From: Bartonella tribocorum
GTDB lineage: Bacteria > Pseudomonadota > Alphaproteobacteria > Rhizobiales > Rhizobiaceae
Reading direction: 5' to 3'
NCBI RefSeq assembly: GCF_002777915.1
Contig: NZ_NJGE01000002.1
Location: 43,713 to 107,712 of the forward strand
DNA length: 64,000 bases
Below are positions 41,473 to 53,516 of this stretch, one piece after another. The notes under the pieces were generated by a model. That model made no database searches. It was not told the origin of the DNA and was given only the letters and a program-made list of their open reading frames with translations. Numbering within the stretch: position 1 is the stretch's first letter; the number at the start of each line of letters is the position of its first letter. Position numbers and translations under genes: made by a program.

Positions 41473-41507
41473 ACCGATAAACAGGTTTAGAGTGCCTGTT
41501 TATCGGT
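41473..41507. repeat. Perfect 13-bp inverted repeat downstream of pepN
   Basis: ACCGATAAACAGG (41473-41485) and CCTGTTTATCGGT (41495-41507) form a 13-pair stem around a nine-base loop, about 75 bases past the pepN stop. No T-run follows on either strand, so it may be a processing or mRNA-stability hairpin, or a terminator of atypical form. A separate AT palindrome, CTTTTTTTTAAAAAAAAG, lies at 41402-41419. Confidence 0.6.
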
Positions 41508-41582
41508 TTAGTGATGATCGAGATGTTTATAGAATTTATTTCAAAAATATTATAGTATATTGATTTAAAATATTTTTTTGTT

Positions 41583-44225
41583 TCAAGTGAGCAGACGATT
41601 GATGATATCAGCAACATCACTTGATAATTTTGGTGCAGAAGCAATTGTTTTTAATTCCGTTTCAAGTTTTTGTTGCCGAATGGGTTCTAATTGTCGCCAA
41701 GAGCGCATCATTGTTAATAATCGGGAAGCAAGCTGTGGATTTTTTTTGTCAATTTCCAAAATGATTTGGCAAAGAAAATGATAAGATGCTCCATCCGTCC
41801 TGTTGAAGCCTGTGGGGTTGTGAGATGCAAAGACACCGATCAAAGACTGTACACGGTTAGGATTATCCTTTGAAAATAGCGGGTGTTGCATGAGCTTTTG
41901 AACATTCTCAAGTGTTTCTGCACCAGCAACCATTGCTTGAACCGAAAACCATTTATCCATGACCAAAGGGTCATGCCGATAGCGGTTTTCAAAATCATTT
42001 AAAGCATTTTGTGCCTGCTTACTTTCATTAAAACGCTTTACGAGAACAGCAATACTTGCCATTCGGTCAGTCATATTATCAGCTGTTGCATATTGTGTCG
42101 CCGCACGATTTGGATTGTTCTCAGCAATGGAAAGATAATCCAGTATGATATTCTTTAATGCTCGTTTTCCTGCTTGTACAGTGTTTGGTGAATAGGGCTC
42201 TAGGGTTTGCATCTGCTCATAGAATTTTGTTAAGAGCTCTTGATGGGTTTGTGCAAGTGAAGCTAAAAACTGATTGCGGACATAATGAATACGATCTGGG
42301 TCAATATTTGTACCGATTGTATGCGCAAGCTCAACTTCACTAGGTAAATTTAAACAGAAGGCACGAAATTCAGGCTCTAAGTTTTCATCTGTTATGATTG
42401 TTTCAATGAGCTTTAGCAAAGCAGAAGGGAGTGTTGCTTTTGTCTGTGTTTTATCTTGAATGCTTTGAGTCAAAGCTTGCACCATTAAATGGTTAAGAGA
42501 TTGCCAGCGATTGATGTGATTGTCATCATGTTGTGCAAGAAAAATAAGTTCACTTTCATTGAATGGCGTGTGTAGAATGATTGGCGCAGAAAAATCTCGC
42601 AGCAGTGATAAAACGGGTTTTTCACGAAGCCCCTTCAATGTAAAGGTTTGGCTTTCCTTGGATAAAAGCATAATGTCTGATTGAATACCTGTTTCCGCTT
42701 CATAAGCAAGGCTTTCTCCATGAGATCCTAACAAGCCAAATACGATAGGGATAAGCATGGGCTTTTTTGTGTTTTGTTGTGGGGTGGCAGGAATATGTTG
42801 CTTTGCATGAATTGTTAAAACACCATTGCTGTAATGACTATCGATTTCTATATTGGGGGTTCCAGCTTGTTCATACCACAGCATGAATTGAGAGAGGTCT
42901 TGACCAGACACTTCAGCAAAACAAGAGATAAAATCTTCAATTGTACAAGCTTGTCCATCATAACGTTGAAAATAAAGATCAGTACCTTTACGAAACAGAG
43001 AGGGACCTAAAATAGTCCGTATCATGCGAACAACTTCAGCACCTTTTTCATAAACAGTTGTGGTGTAAAAATTATTAATTTGGCTATATTGACGAGGGCG
43101 AACAGGATGAGCGAGAGGTCCGGCATCTTCGGCAAATTGCGTTGCTTTTAATGTTTTTACATCTTTAATTCGCTGTAGGCTTCGTACATTTTGATCTGAT
43201 GAAAATTCCTGATCACGATAAACAGTGAAGCCTTCTTTTAAACAGAGCTGAAACCAATCGCGACAGGTAATACGATTACCGCTCCAGTTATGGAAATATT
43301 CATGGGCAATGACACGTTCAACATTTCTATAGTCCTGATCGGTTGCTGTTTCAGGATCAACAAGAACATATTTATCATTAAAAACGTTAAGTCCTTTGTT
43401 TTCCATTGCGCCCATGTTAAAGTCGGAAACAGCAACAATATTGAAAACATCAAGATCATATTCACGCCCGAAACATTGTTCATCCCAACGTATGGAACGT
43501 TTGAGAGCATCCATTGCATAAGCAGCGCGTTTAGTTTTTCCTTTTTCTACATAAATACCAAGCTTGATACGTCGTCCAGATACAGTTGTAAAATGGTCTT
43601 CTAACTTATCAAGATCACCACCTACTAAAGCAAAGAGATAGGATGGTTTAGGATAAGGATCTTCCCAAATGGCAAAATGGCGATTATTCTCTAAAGTTCC
43701 TGTTTCCACGAGATTACCGTTTGAAAGCAAGATTGGGACTGTTTGGGAGTCTGCTTCAATTTTCACTTTATAGGTAGAAAGAACATCTGGGCGGTCGTAA
43801 AAATAAGTCATACGACGAAACCCTTCCGATTCACATTGTGTGCAATAAACACCATTTGAAAGATAAAGCCCCATAAGTTGGCGGTTGCTTTCAGGATTCA
43901 CTTCCGTAACCAATTTTAATGTAAAAGGAACCGCTGGTGGCGTTGTAATTTCTAAACGTGAAGGCGTGACTTTATAAGTGTTTGGGGCTAATGTCTCACC
44001 ATTAATCGCAACAGAAATTAAAGTAAGATCATCTCCAGAAAGTACAAGAGGTGTGAATTCTTTTGTATTGTGACGGGGTTCAATGGACAATAGGGCGGTA
44101 ACATAGGTTTTTGTGGGTGCCAATTGGAAAGAAAGTTGTGTTTTGGGGATAGTGTAAGGGGTTGGTTGGTAGTCTTCCAAACGATAAATAGATGTTGTTG
44201 GCTGTTCCATAGTTTTCCCATTCAT
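41583..44225 (-). CDS. pepN: Aminopeptidase N (M1 family)
   Basis: An 880-residue zinc metalloprotease that trims N-terminal residues from peptides in the cytoplasm. The exopeptidase motif GAMEN is at 272-276. The zinc site HEYFH (308-312) with the third ligand Glu331 in LKEGFTVY is intact. The N-terminal saddle domain and the long C-terminal helical solenoid (about 540-880) are of the bacterial PepN type. A second in-frame ATG five codons in, preceded by GGGAAAA, is an alternative start. The gene lies between the uracil-DNA glycosylase and the PleC-like kinase on one strand but with spacers, so cotranscription is unclear. Confidence 0.96.
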   Translation of the reverse strand: MNGKTMEQPTTSIYRLEDYQPTPYTIPKTQLSFQLAPTKTYVTALLSIEPRHNTKEFTPLVLSGDDLTLISVAINGETLAPNTYKVTPSRLEITTPPAVPFTLKLVTEVNPESNRQLMGLYLSNGVYCTQCESEGFRRMTYFYDRPDVLSTYKVKIEADSQTVPILLSNGNLVETGTLENNRHFAIWEDPYPKPSYLFALVGGDLDKLEDHFTTVSGRRIKLGIYVEKGKTKRAAYAMDALKRSIRWDEQCFGREYDLDVFNIVAVSDFNMGAMENKGLNVFNDKYVLVDPETATDQDYRNVERVIAHEYFHNWSGNRITCRDWFQLCLKEGFTVYRDQEFSSDQNVRSLQRIKDVKTLKATQFAEDAGPLAHPVRPRQYSQINNFYTTTVYEKGAEVVRMIRTILGPSLFRKGTDLYFQRYDGQACTIEDFISCFAEVSGQDLSQFMLWYEQAGTPNIEIDSHYSNGVLTIHAKQHIPATPQQNTKKPMLIPIVFGLLGSHGESLAYEAETGIQSDIMLLSKESQTFTLKGLREKPVLSLLRDFSAPIILHTPFNESELIFLAQHDDNHINRWQSLNHLMVQALTQSIQDKTQTKATLPSALLKLIETIITDENLEPEFRAFCLNLPSEVELAHTIGTNIDPDRIHYVRNQFLASLAQTHQELLTKFYEQMQTLEPYSPNTVQAGKRALKNIILDYLSIAENNPNRAATQYATADNMTDRMASIAVLVKRFNESKQAQNALNDFENRYRHDPLVMDKWFSVQAMVAGAETLENVQKLMQHPLFSKDNPNRVQSLIGVFASHNPTGFNRTDGASYHFLCQIILEIDKKNPQLASRLLTMMRSWRQLEPIRQQKLETELKTIASAPKLSSDVADIINRLLT

Positions 44226-44279
44226 ATTTTAAGAGTTAAAGAAAGTGTTTAATTTCAGAAGCAAGATAGGATTAAAGAA

Positions 44280-45119
44280 TTACAAAAGACTATCGAGGCG
44301 ATTTTTTACTTCTAAGAAGTCTATCCATGTAAGCTTCTTTTGACTAGGGGTTCTAAGAAGGTAGGCAGGGTGGAAAGTTGGCATAACAGGTATTTTTATA
44401 TTATCCTCACTTTCATAAATATGCCATTTCCCTCGTGTTCGGATAATCCCACTTTGAGATCCGGTCAGAAACTGTGCAGCAACGCCTCCCAGTGCTATAA
44501 GCACACGAGGACGCGCTAAATAAATGTGTCGTTCAATAAAAGGGCGGCACAAGGCAACTTCTCTTGGTGTTGGTGTCCGATTTCCTGGTGGACGCCAAGG
44601 AATAGTGTTGGCGATATACACATTATCTCTTGTTAAGCCAATTGATGCGAGAATTTTATTCAGTAACATCCCTGCTTTTCCTACAAAAGGAATGCCTTGT
44701 ATATCCTCTTCTCGTCCTGGGGCTTCGCCTATGAGCATCAGGGGACTTCCTGCTGTTCCATCTGAAAAACAGGTGTTTTTGGCTGTCAATTTTAATGAAC
44801 AGCCATTAAATGCAAGAAGAGCAGATTTTAATTCATCAAGTGTTTGGGCTCTTTTTGCGCTCTCTATAGCTTCAGGTTCGTTTTGTATAGCCTTAGAGTT
44901 ATACAGCGGCTGATGATCTAATTTTACGGTTGAAGATGTTGAGGGGAATGTTTGTTGATGACGAGAAACGTTCACAACAGATGTTAATTTTTTCTCTGAA
45001 CAAACAGATTGCTTAAAACGATCAATAGGTAAATCTTCCAAGACAGCATCCGCACCACTTTCTTTATAAAAGTTTAAGAGTTCTTCATAGGAAATTGAGC
45101 ACGGCGTTTGATTTAACAT
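44280..45119 (-). CDS. Uracil-DNA glycosylase, family 4/5-like
   Basis: A 279-residue protein with a variable, polar N-terminal ~95 residues and a C-terminal UDG-superfamily domain. Motif 1 is GEAPGREEDIQGIPFVG (131-147). The second is YIANTIPWRPPGNRTP. The third is MPTFHPAYLLR, with the catalytic-loop histidine. This matches alphaproteobacterial family-4-type enzymes that remove uracil from DNA. The N-terminal CxxC usually tied to a 4Fe-4S cluster is not obvious; only Cys107, Cys117 and one later Cys near 196 line up, so cluster binding is doubtful. It begins 54 bases upstream of pepN on the same strand. Confidence 0.88.
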   Translation of the reverse strand: MLNQTPCSISYEELLNFYKESGADAVLEDLPIDRFKQSVCSEKKLTSVVNVSRHQQTFPSTSSTVKLDHQPLYNSKAIQNEPEAIESAKRAQTLDELKSALLAFNGCSLKLTAKNTCFSDGTAGSPLMLIGEAPGREEDIQGIPFVGKAGMLLNKILASIGLTRDNVYIANTIPWRPPGNRTPTPREVALCRPFIERHIYLARPRVLIALGGVAAQFLTGSQSGIIRTRGKWHIYESEDNIKIPVMPTFHPAYLLRTPSQKKLTWIDFLEVKNRLDSLL

Positions 45120-45458
45120 TTTATTTTTTCTAATGACCTAAAAACTATAGATCAAACAAAATTATCCTTCAAGTTTTATAAATATGTTTGTTCATGCATA
45201 AAAACGCTAACAGCATTTCCTCTTTTCACAAAAAAAGACAAATCTTAAAATGCGAATGTTTGCGATTATATACATCTTTAAATGTACAATCTGTTTAAAT
45301 TGCGCTATTTAAACAAACTAGTTTTTTCAAGGTAAAAGAATTCTCTACGGAACGCAAGTGGTATGAATGACATATTTCTCTTTATGATTTTTATTTAAAA
45401 ATACTATTTATTTTGGATAAAAATACATAAATATTACTTTGATATAAGTGAGTATTAT
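45120..45458. other. Spacer uracil-DNA glycosylase/thiD
   Basis: 339 AT-rich bases between the 3' end of the thi operon and the promoter side of the glycosylase gene. No gene, repeat copy or strong terminator recognised. Confidence 0.35.
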
Positions 45459-46217
45459 TTAAAAACTGTTTTTACAATTATTTAAAAGCAAGGTGTGGGT
45501 ATATGCTTTTGCTTTTTTTACAGCTGAAATAAGAGATTCATTGAGTGCCAAATGGGCTGCAATAGCACTTGAGAGAATGCACCCTGTGCCACGCATTGTT
45601 CCTTTTAAACGTGGAGCAGAAATATTGATGACTTCCATTTTGTCAATGAAGCTATCAATGGCAAGAGGCCCCTCTGCATGCCCGCCTTTTACTAAAATAG
45701 CACGAGCGCCCAATGACAAAAGTTTTTTTGCTTGTTGTACTGCCTCTTCATGGTGAGATGCCAGTGGGGTTTGGCTAAGAAGAGCAAGTTCATCTCTATT
45801 GGGTGTTAAAAGAGTAACATATGGGAGAAGCTGATTGTTCATAATTTCTATGATTTCTTCTGTCGTTAGTTTTCCTCCTGATGAAGCAATCAGTACAGGG
45901 TCAAGAATAACTGGAATATGGGGATAATCTTTAAGCACATTACAAATTGCTGCTATAATTTCTTGATTTCCTGTCATGCCAATTTTTATTGCATTGACGG
46001 AATGAGCCTCTAAAGCGTTACGCATTTGCGCGGCGATAAGTTTCTCATTCATGGGCACGATTTCAGCGACGTGATGATCATCTTGTACATTCACACAAGT
46101 GATCGCTAAACTTGCTTTGATGTGAAAATATGCAGCTGTTTCTATATCACGAACAATACCAGCGCCTCCTGTTGGATCAGTGCCTGCAACAATGAGAATA
46201 GAGGGTGTCAACGCCAT
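45459..46217 (-). CDS. thiD: Hydroxymethylpyrimidine/phosphomethylpyrimidine kinase
   Basis: A 252-residue ribokinase-fold enzyme that phosphorylates HMP and HMP-P to HMP-PP for thiamine phosphate assembly. The N-terminal IVAGTDPTGGAGIVRDI, the VLDPVLIASSGG loop, ILVKGGH and the C-terminal anion hole GTMRGTGCILSSAIA are visible. I chose the ATG at 46217, with AAGGTG at the right distance, over an in-frame ATG seven codons earlier. It overlaps the last bases of thiE. It is the final gene of thiCOSGED. Confidence 0.94.
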   Translation of the reverse strand: MALTPSILIVAGTDPTGGAGIVRDIETAAYFHIKASLAITCVNVQDDHHVAEIVPMNEKLIAAQMRNALEAHSVNAIKIGMTGNQEIIAAICNVLKDYPHIPVILDPVLIASSGGKLTTEEIIEIMNNQLLPYVTLLTPNRDELALLSQTPLASHHEEAVQQAKKLLSLGARAILVKGGHAEGPLAIDSFIDKMEVINISAPRLKGTMRGTGCILSSAIAAHLALNESLISAVKKAKAYTHTLLLNNCKNSF

Positions 46218-46813
46218 GGTTGGGTCACCTTGAGCCATTGTTCTACCCGCTCTTCGGGTTTTTTATGGAGGATAATGTCGGTGACAACAGCCGCGCTATT
46301 AGCTCCTGCTTTCAAAACATCTATTGCGCGTTCTGGGTTTAAACCACCAATGCCAACAAAAGGTAAAGTACCAATCCATTTTCTCCATTGTTTGATTTTT
46401 TCTAAGCCTTGAGGTTGCCATTTCATTTTTTTTAAGATTGTTGGATAAATAGGTCCAAGAGCAATATAGTCAGGATGAACAGAGAGTGCGATATCTAATT
46501 CATGTTCATCATGGGTGCTAAGACCAAATCTTATATCATTTCTACGTATTGCAGGAAGATCTGCATTGCTTAGATCTTCTTGTCCAAGGTGAATAAAATT
46601 GCATTTTTCATCAATGGCTATGCTCCAATGATCATTAATAATTAATTGTGCTCCCCATTGATCACAAATGTTTTTTGCGCGCTTGATATGTTGCCTAATT
46701 GTTTGAAGGTCTTCGTTTTTCATACGCAATTGTATGAGTTTGACACCAAGAGGAACCAAGCGTTCAATCCAATCAGCATTGTCAACGATGAGGTAAAATG
46801 GATCCAGTTTCAT
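46208..46813 (-). CDS. thiE: Thiamine-phosphate synthase
   Basis: A 201-residue TIM-barrel enzyme that joins HMP-PP and thiazole phosphate. The diphosphate/Mg region is seen in LIQLRMKN, the LIINDHW strand, FIHLGQEDL, FGLSTHDEHE and the IALGPIYPT loop. The C-terminal GIGGLNPE and GANSAAVVTDI bind phosphate. The start ATG overlaps the thiG stop as TGATG. An in-frame TTG one codon earlier is less likely. Tight overlaps with both thiG and thiD indicate one polycistronic mRNA. Confidence 0.94.
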   Translation of the reverse strand: MKLDPFYLIVDNADWIERLVPLGVKLIQLRMKNEDLQTIRQHIKRAKNICDQWGAQLIINDHWSIAIDEKCNFIHLGQEDLSNADLPAIRRNDIRFGLSTHDEHELDIALSVHPDYIALGPIYPTILKKMKWQPQGLEKIKQWRKWIGTLPFVGIGGLNPERAIDVLKAGANSAAVVTDIILHKKPEERVEQWLKVTQPWR

Positions 46814-47583
46814 CAAAATACCGCTTTACCAATAACGGGCGTTGAAGGAACTGCTACATTGCGTGCTTCGAGAATACCTGCTTTATATCCCATACGCCCT
46901 GCCTGAATAGCTTTAGAAAATGCTTCAGCCATTAAAACAGGATTACCTGCTTTAGCAACGGCGGTGTTAAGAAGCACTGCGTCATAACCCAGTTCCATAG
47001 CAACAGCCGCATGGGATGGACGCCCAATGCCAGCATCAATAACAAGAGTAACATCAGGAAGGTAAGCACGGATAGAACGCAGCCCATCGGTATGATGAGG
47101 ACCTTTTGCTGATCCAATAGGGGCACACCAAGGCATAATGACACGGCAACCAACATCGAGAAGCTTTTCAGCAACAATGAGATCATCGGTTGTATAGGCA
47201 AAGATTTTGAAATCTTCACTGTTTAAAATTTTTGCTGCTTCAATTAAAGAAAAAACATTGGGTTGTAAGGTATCTGAATTACCGATAATTTCGAGTTTAA
47301 TCCAAGAGGTTTTAAAGAGATCTCGTGCTAAATGGGCTGTGGTCACCGCTTCTTTAACAGTGTAACAACCAGCGGTGTTGGGAAGTATCGTTATATCAAG
47401 CTCTTGAAGGAATTGCCAAAACTGCCTTCCTTGTTTTTCACCAGCACTTTCTCGGCGTAATGAAACGGTTATAATTTCTGTATTCGATTTATAAATGGCA
47501 TCACGCAGAATTGCAGGGGAAGGGTATTGTGCTGTACCTAACATAAGACGGGATGAGAATTCGCGTCCATAAAGATTCAACAT
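46813..47583 (-). CDS. thiG: Thiazole synthase
   Basis: A 256-residue TIM-barrel enzyme that builds the thiazole ring from 1-deoxy-xylulose 5-phosphate, dehydroglycine and the ThiS thiocarboxylate. The Schiff-base lysine is expected in the [10 protein letters not shown] segment (about residues 95-103). The phosphate-binding [11 protein letters not shown] and the late [26 protein letters not shown] block are classic. GGAGG precedes the ATG by a normal distance, five bases after thiS. Dehydroglycine would come from the ThiO oxidase upstream in the same operon. Confidence 0.96.
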   Translation of the reverse strand: MLNLYGREFSSRLMLGTAQYPSPAILRDAIYKSNTEIITVSLRRESAGEKQGRQFWQFLQELDITILPNTAGCYTVKEAVTTAHLARDLFKTSWIKLEIIGNSDTLQPNVFSLIEAAKILNSEDFKIFAYTTDDLIVAEKLLDVGCRVIMPWCAPIGSAKGPHHTDGLRSIRAYLPDVTLVIDAGIGRPSHAAVAMELGYDAVLLNTAVAKAGNPVLMAEAFSKAIQAGRMGYKAGILEARNVAVPSTPVIGKAVF

Positions 47584-47588
47584 GAATA

Positions 47589-47786
47589 TTAACCTCCTTG
47601 CATTGGGCTTAAAATCTCTACTCTATCTCCTTCATGCAAAATAAATTGGTCGCGCGCCTCTATAGGAATAACTTCAGCATTAACAGCAGTTGCTAGCCAA
47701 TTCCCTTCATATCCCAATTCCACAAGCAAGAGATTAAGAAAAGTAGCTTCTGTTTGAAGTTTTTCACCATTAACAAATATCTGCAT
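47589..47786 (-). CDS. thiS: Thiamine sulfur-carrier protein ThiS
   Basis: A 65-residue ubiquitin-like protein ending in Gly-Gly, the C-terminus that is adenylated and thiocarboxylated to carry sulfur to ThiG. The start [10 protein letters not shown] and the [22 protein letters not shown] stretch are typical. It lies between thiO and thiG with only a few bases on either side. No ThiF-type activating gene is in this window, so activation must come from elsewhere, for example a MoeB/ThiF homologue. Confidence 0.95.
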   Translation of the reverse strand: MQIFVNGEKLQTEATFLNLLLVELGYEGNWLATAVNAEVIPIEARDQFILHEGDRVEILSPMQGG

Positions 47787-47789
47787 GTT

Positions 47790-50750
<2,961 letters not shown>

Positions 50751-51932
50751 AAACACTTTTGTTAGCACCGATATGATTGGCTTAAATACGGATATTGTCA
50801 ATCACAAAGATATATTTTTAACGATTTTGGTGTATTTTTAAAGAATAAAAATAGGTATTACGAAGTGATAAACTATAATATCAAGAAGTTATCTTTGATA
50901 GTTGAGGGGATAGCAAATGTTAAATTGCTGAAGCATTTTTTGTTTGGGTTGATGAGACAGATGAATTAGCAAAATAGTTTCGAGAATGCTTACTTTGATA
51001 TTGTAATGAATTGAAGGAGAATACCAATAATTGCGAGATTATTTTGAGAAGGATTTATTGTTCTTGCAAAAAAAATATACATATAATAAAATACGCATAT
51101 AGAGAGAGCTGTTTTCAGTAAGTGAGAGCAAGCGGTTACGGGGCGTTGGTTTTAAAGAATTTGCGAAATCTGTTTATAAAGGCTTGGGGGGCGAGGTTAT
51201 GCTTCTTAATATCCAGATCGGGTACAACCTTCATATCTGAGGAAATTCTGTGTTTTTTCTTAGTGTTTCAGTTCACTGAAGGGAAGTAATTATCATATCA
51301 AATATGTTCTCTATGATACACTGAGGTTGAAATCAGCCTATTCAAAAAACATAGGTGCTGATCTCATAACATAATTTCAGGAATAAATTGAATGAAATAG
51401 AACAAAGTATCTGCATGTAAATAAAAACATAATGAGGCATGCAAAGAATTTGAAGCTAACTTTTGAGTTTTTAATAGAAATCATCGTCAAAAGATAAGTT
51501 TAACATATTGAAAAATAAAATGTTTCATTAAAAATTTAAATCAGAAACTTTCTATGCAGATGATAAGTTATTGCATTCAATAGTGCTTATATGAAATCCA
51601 TAATAAGGGAAAATTTGAACAATATTTGTAAGCTTTGCAACAAGATGCAAGACTTAAAAATACAACTCTATAACGATAGTGAAGCAATAAAAAAGCTATC
51701 AAGTAACATCAGATGAGGTGGCGATATTACACATTAGAAGTGGAAGCATTAAAACTAATGTTATGAAAAAAGTTTAATGAAATTAGCTTATGAAATGAGA
51801 AGGAGTGAAGAGAGAAAGAATGCCTAAAATACGGATGGTGCAGTGGTTATGATGCCCTAATGCGGTAGGACCATTTTAGAGCACAGAACAAGAAATTATG
51901 AGAAAAGCGATGAAAATAATGGGGGATTTATA
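50751..51932. other. Gene-poor region upstream of the phage tail gene
   Basis: About 1.2 kb with no full-length gene. 50880-51060 reads in broken plus-strand frames as peptides such as FFVWVDETDELAK, suggesting a decayed coding region I cannot name. A compact G/C-rich island lies at 51122-51289. 51600-51900 is purine-rich with stops in all frames. The presence of an orphan tail gene next door suggests prophage or island debris, which is inference. Confidence 0.4.
51122..51289 (+). other. Compact G/C-rich island with a 55-codon open frame
   Basis: A stretch richer in G and C than everything within a kilobase. On the plus strand it holds an uninterrupted frame (GTG 51122 to TAA 51287-51289) encoding RASGYGALVLKNLRN and later SRSGTTFISEEIL. 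No ribosome-binding site is evident. On the opposite strand, GTACCCGATCTGGATA resembles part of the TPP-riboswitch core. I do not recognise it securely as either a protein or an RNA. Its base composition suggests constraint or a different origin. Confidence 0.35.
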
Positions 51933-52907
51933 ATGTCTAATATTTACGATTGGTCGCTAAAGGCTGATGAAAATGCTCATTCAGATAATATTATTAATTG
52001 GGCAGAAGGTCAGCCGCCTAGTTCTGTCAATGACAGTGCACGAGCGATGATGCAGCGCGTGCGTGAATATCTTGCAGATAATGGTGGATCTATTGACTCA
52101 CACTTTATGGTAAATGCGGAAGATAAAACAACATTAATTACCTTAAAGACAGTTTCACCGATAAAGAAATACAACAATGATATCATCGTGCGTTTTAAAG
52201 CTCGTGGCGTGAATGTTGGTACGACAACAATAACTGTTAATAATGTAGGAGAAAAGCTTATCTATAAAGCCACCGCTGCGGGGGTTATACCGTTAGAAGG
52301 GGGAGAGCTACAAACAGATGGTATTTATGAAATAGTGTACAATAATGATATTTTAATAAAAGAGCATGAGGGTTGGTATTTATTAAATCCTACACCACCA
52401 AAGATAGAAAGTTTTCCTGCTGGATTCATTGCAACATTTGCTATGCAAAATATACCGAATGGTTGGCTTTTATGTGATGGTAAGGCCTATAAGCGTGAAG
52501 ATTATCCGCAGTTATTCAAGGCTATAGGTGATAAATGGGGAAAAGATAGCGATACAACTTTTAAAGTTCCTGATTTTAGAGGCATGTTTTTACGTGGCTT
52601 TGATAATGGTCGGGGTCTAGATGAGGATAGAAAATTTGCAGATGAACAACAAGATAGCATAAAATCACATACGCATATTGGGGCCGTTGAAGAATCAGGA
52701 GCGCATGTGCACGATTTTGAGTATAAAGGAGTTGGATGGCCAACTGGTAATATCGGGAGATTACCCAATTATTATACCTATAATGCAACCCTGAAAGGGA
52801 CAACAGATTCTTCTGGTGCACATACACACAAGATAACTCTTTCCCATACGGGTGAGACAGAAACGCGACCCGTTAATACAACAGTTGTCTATGCTATAAA
52901 ATCATGA
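51933..52907 (+). CDS. Phage tail-collar domain protein (orphan)
   Basis: A 324-residue protein resembling phage short tail fibres. The N-terminus (IYDWSLKADENAHSDNIINW) and a GQPPSSVNDSARAMMQRVREYL block are typical of tail-fibre proteins in Bartonella and other alphaproteobacterial prophages. A tail-collar domain spans about 160-225 (IPNGWLLCDGKAY, YPQLFKAIG, FKVPDFRGMFLRG). Histidine-rich HTH/HVH turns follow (about 245-310), as in collar/receptor tips. GGGGGATT precedes the ATG and a strong terminator follows. No other tail, capsid or lysis gene is nearby, so it is a remnant or a domesticated gene. Confidence 0.85.
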   Translation: MSNIYDWSLKADENAHSDNIINWAEGQPPSSVNDSARAMMQRVREYLADNGGSIDSHFMVNAEDKTTLITLKTVSPIKKYNNDIIVRFKARGVNVGTTTITVNNVGEKLIYKATAAGVIPLEGGELQTDGIYEIVYNNDILIKEHEGWYLLNPTPPKIESFPAGFIATFAMQNIPNGWLLCDGKAYKREDYPQLFKAIGDKWGKDSDTTFKVPDFRGMFLRGFDNGRGLDEDRKFADEQQDSIKSHTHIGAVEESGAHVHDFEYKGVGWPTGNIGRLPNYYTYNATLKGTTDSSGAHTHKITLSHTGETETRPVNTTVVYAIKS

Positions 52908-52952
52908 GTATGATCGGGGAATAAAGTACCTATACACTTTGATAATTTTATT

Positions 52953-52979
52953 AACGCGGAGCAATTCCGCGTTATTTTT
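52953..52979 (+). terminator. Terminator of the tail-collar gene
   Basis: AACGCGGA (52953-52960) pairs perfectly with TCCGCGTT (52966-52973) around GCAAT, followed by ATTTTT. It lies 46 bases after the stop. Confidence 0.9.
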
Positions 52980-53516
52980 ATGCATGTGAAGAAAAAACTA
53001 TCTTATTACAACATTTGAAAGAGGCAAAAAACAATTTGTAAATAGAGGGAGAAAAGTCAAAAACATGATTTGATATACTGTTACTATAGAGGTGTATCAG
53101 TAATCATTATAAATTAATATTTGTCTATTTATAAAAATAGTTAAAGCATATGTGTCATAAAAAATAATGCCATTAAAACCATAAATAAATATTTTATAAA
53201 TTGAAGAAAGGGATTTGATTTCTATTGGGAATTTAGAAAATATAATACATCTAAGTTTGGACATATTTCTTGGATTATTTTTATAAAATAAGTTATTGAA
53301 AGAGCAGAAGAACCCATATCTATATTATATAAATTAATCGCAAAACAAAATCTCCAATATTTCTATGCACGTAAAATTTTAAAAGATTTTAAATAGGCGG
53401 CTTTATCTAAAATACGGTGTGTTCGATTTTTATAAAAAGGACAAAAATGAGTTCATTTAAAAATAAAACAGACTCTTTAATATTTACATGTTTTATTTTT
53501 CTATGAATTTTAATTT
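52980..53516. other. Spacer tail-collar gene/hmuV
   Basis: About 540 AT-rich bases with no supported gene. Frames are short and broken. No terminator for the convergent hmuV transcript was recognised. Confidence 0.35.

Noticed and set aside
50770-50805. A sixth copy of the dispersed repeat
   Set aside because: GATTGGCTTAAATACGG resembles one block of copy C, but the flanking blocks are absent.
51190-51240. TPP riboswitch on the minus strand at the G/C-rich island
   Set aside because: GATCTGGATA and a TCAG-like segment match part of the core, but the CTGAGA, ACCC and closing P1 elements are missing or misplaced, it is about 600 bases from thiC, and an open frame runs on the other strand. Kept only as a finding to test.
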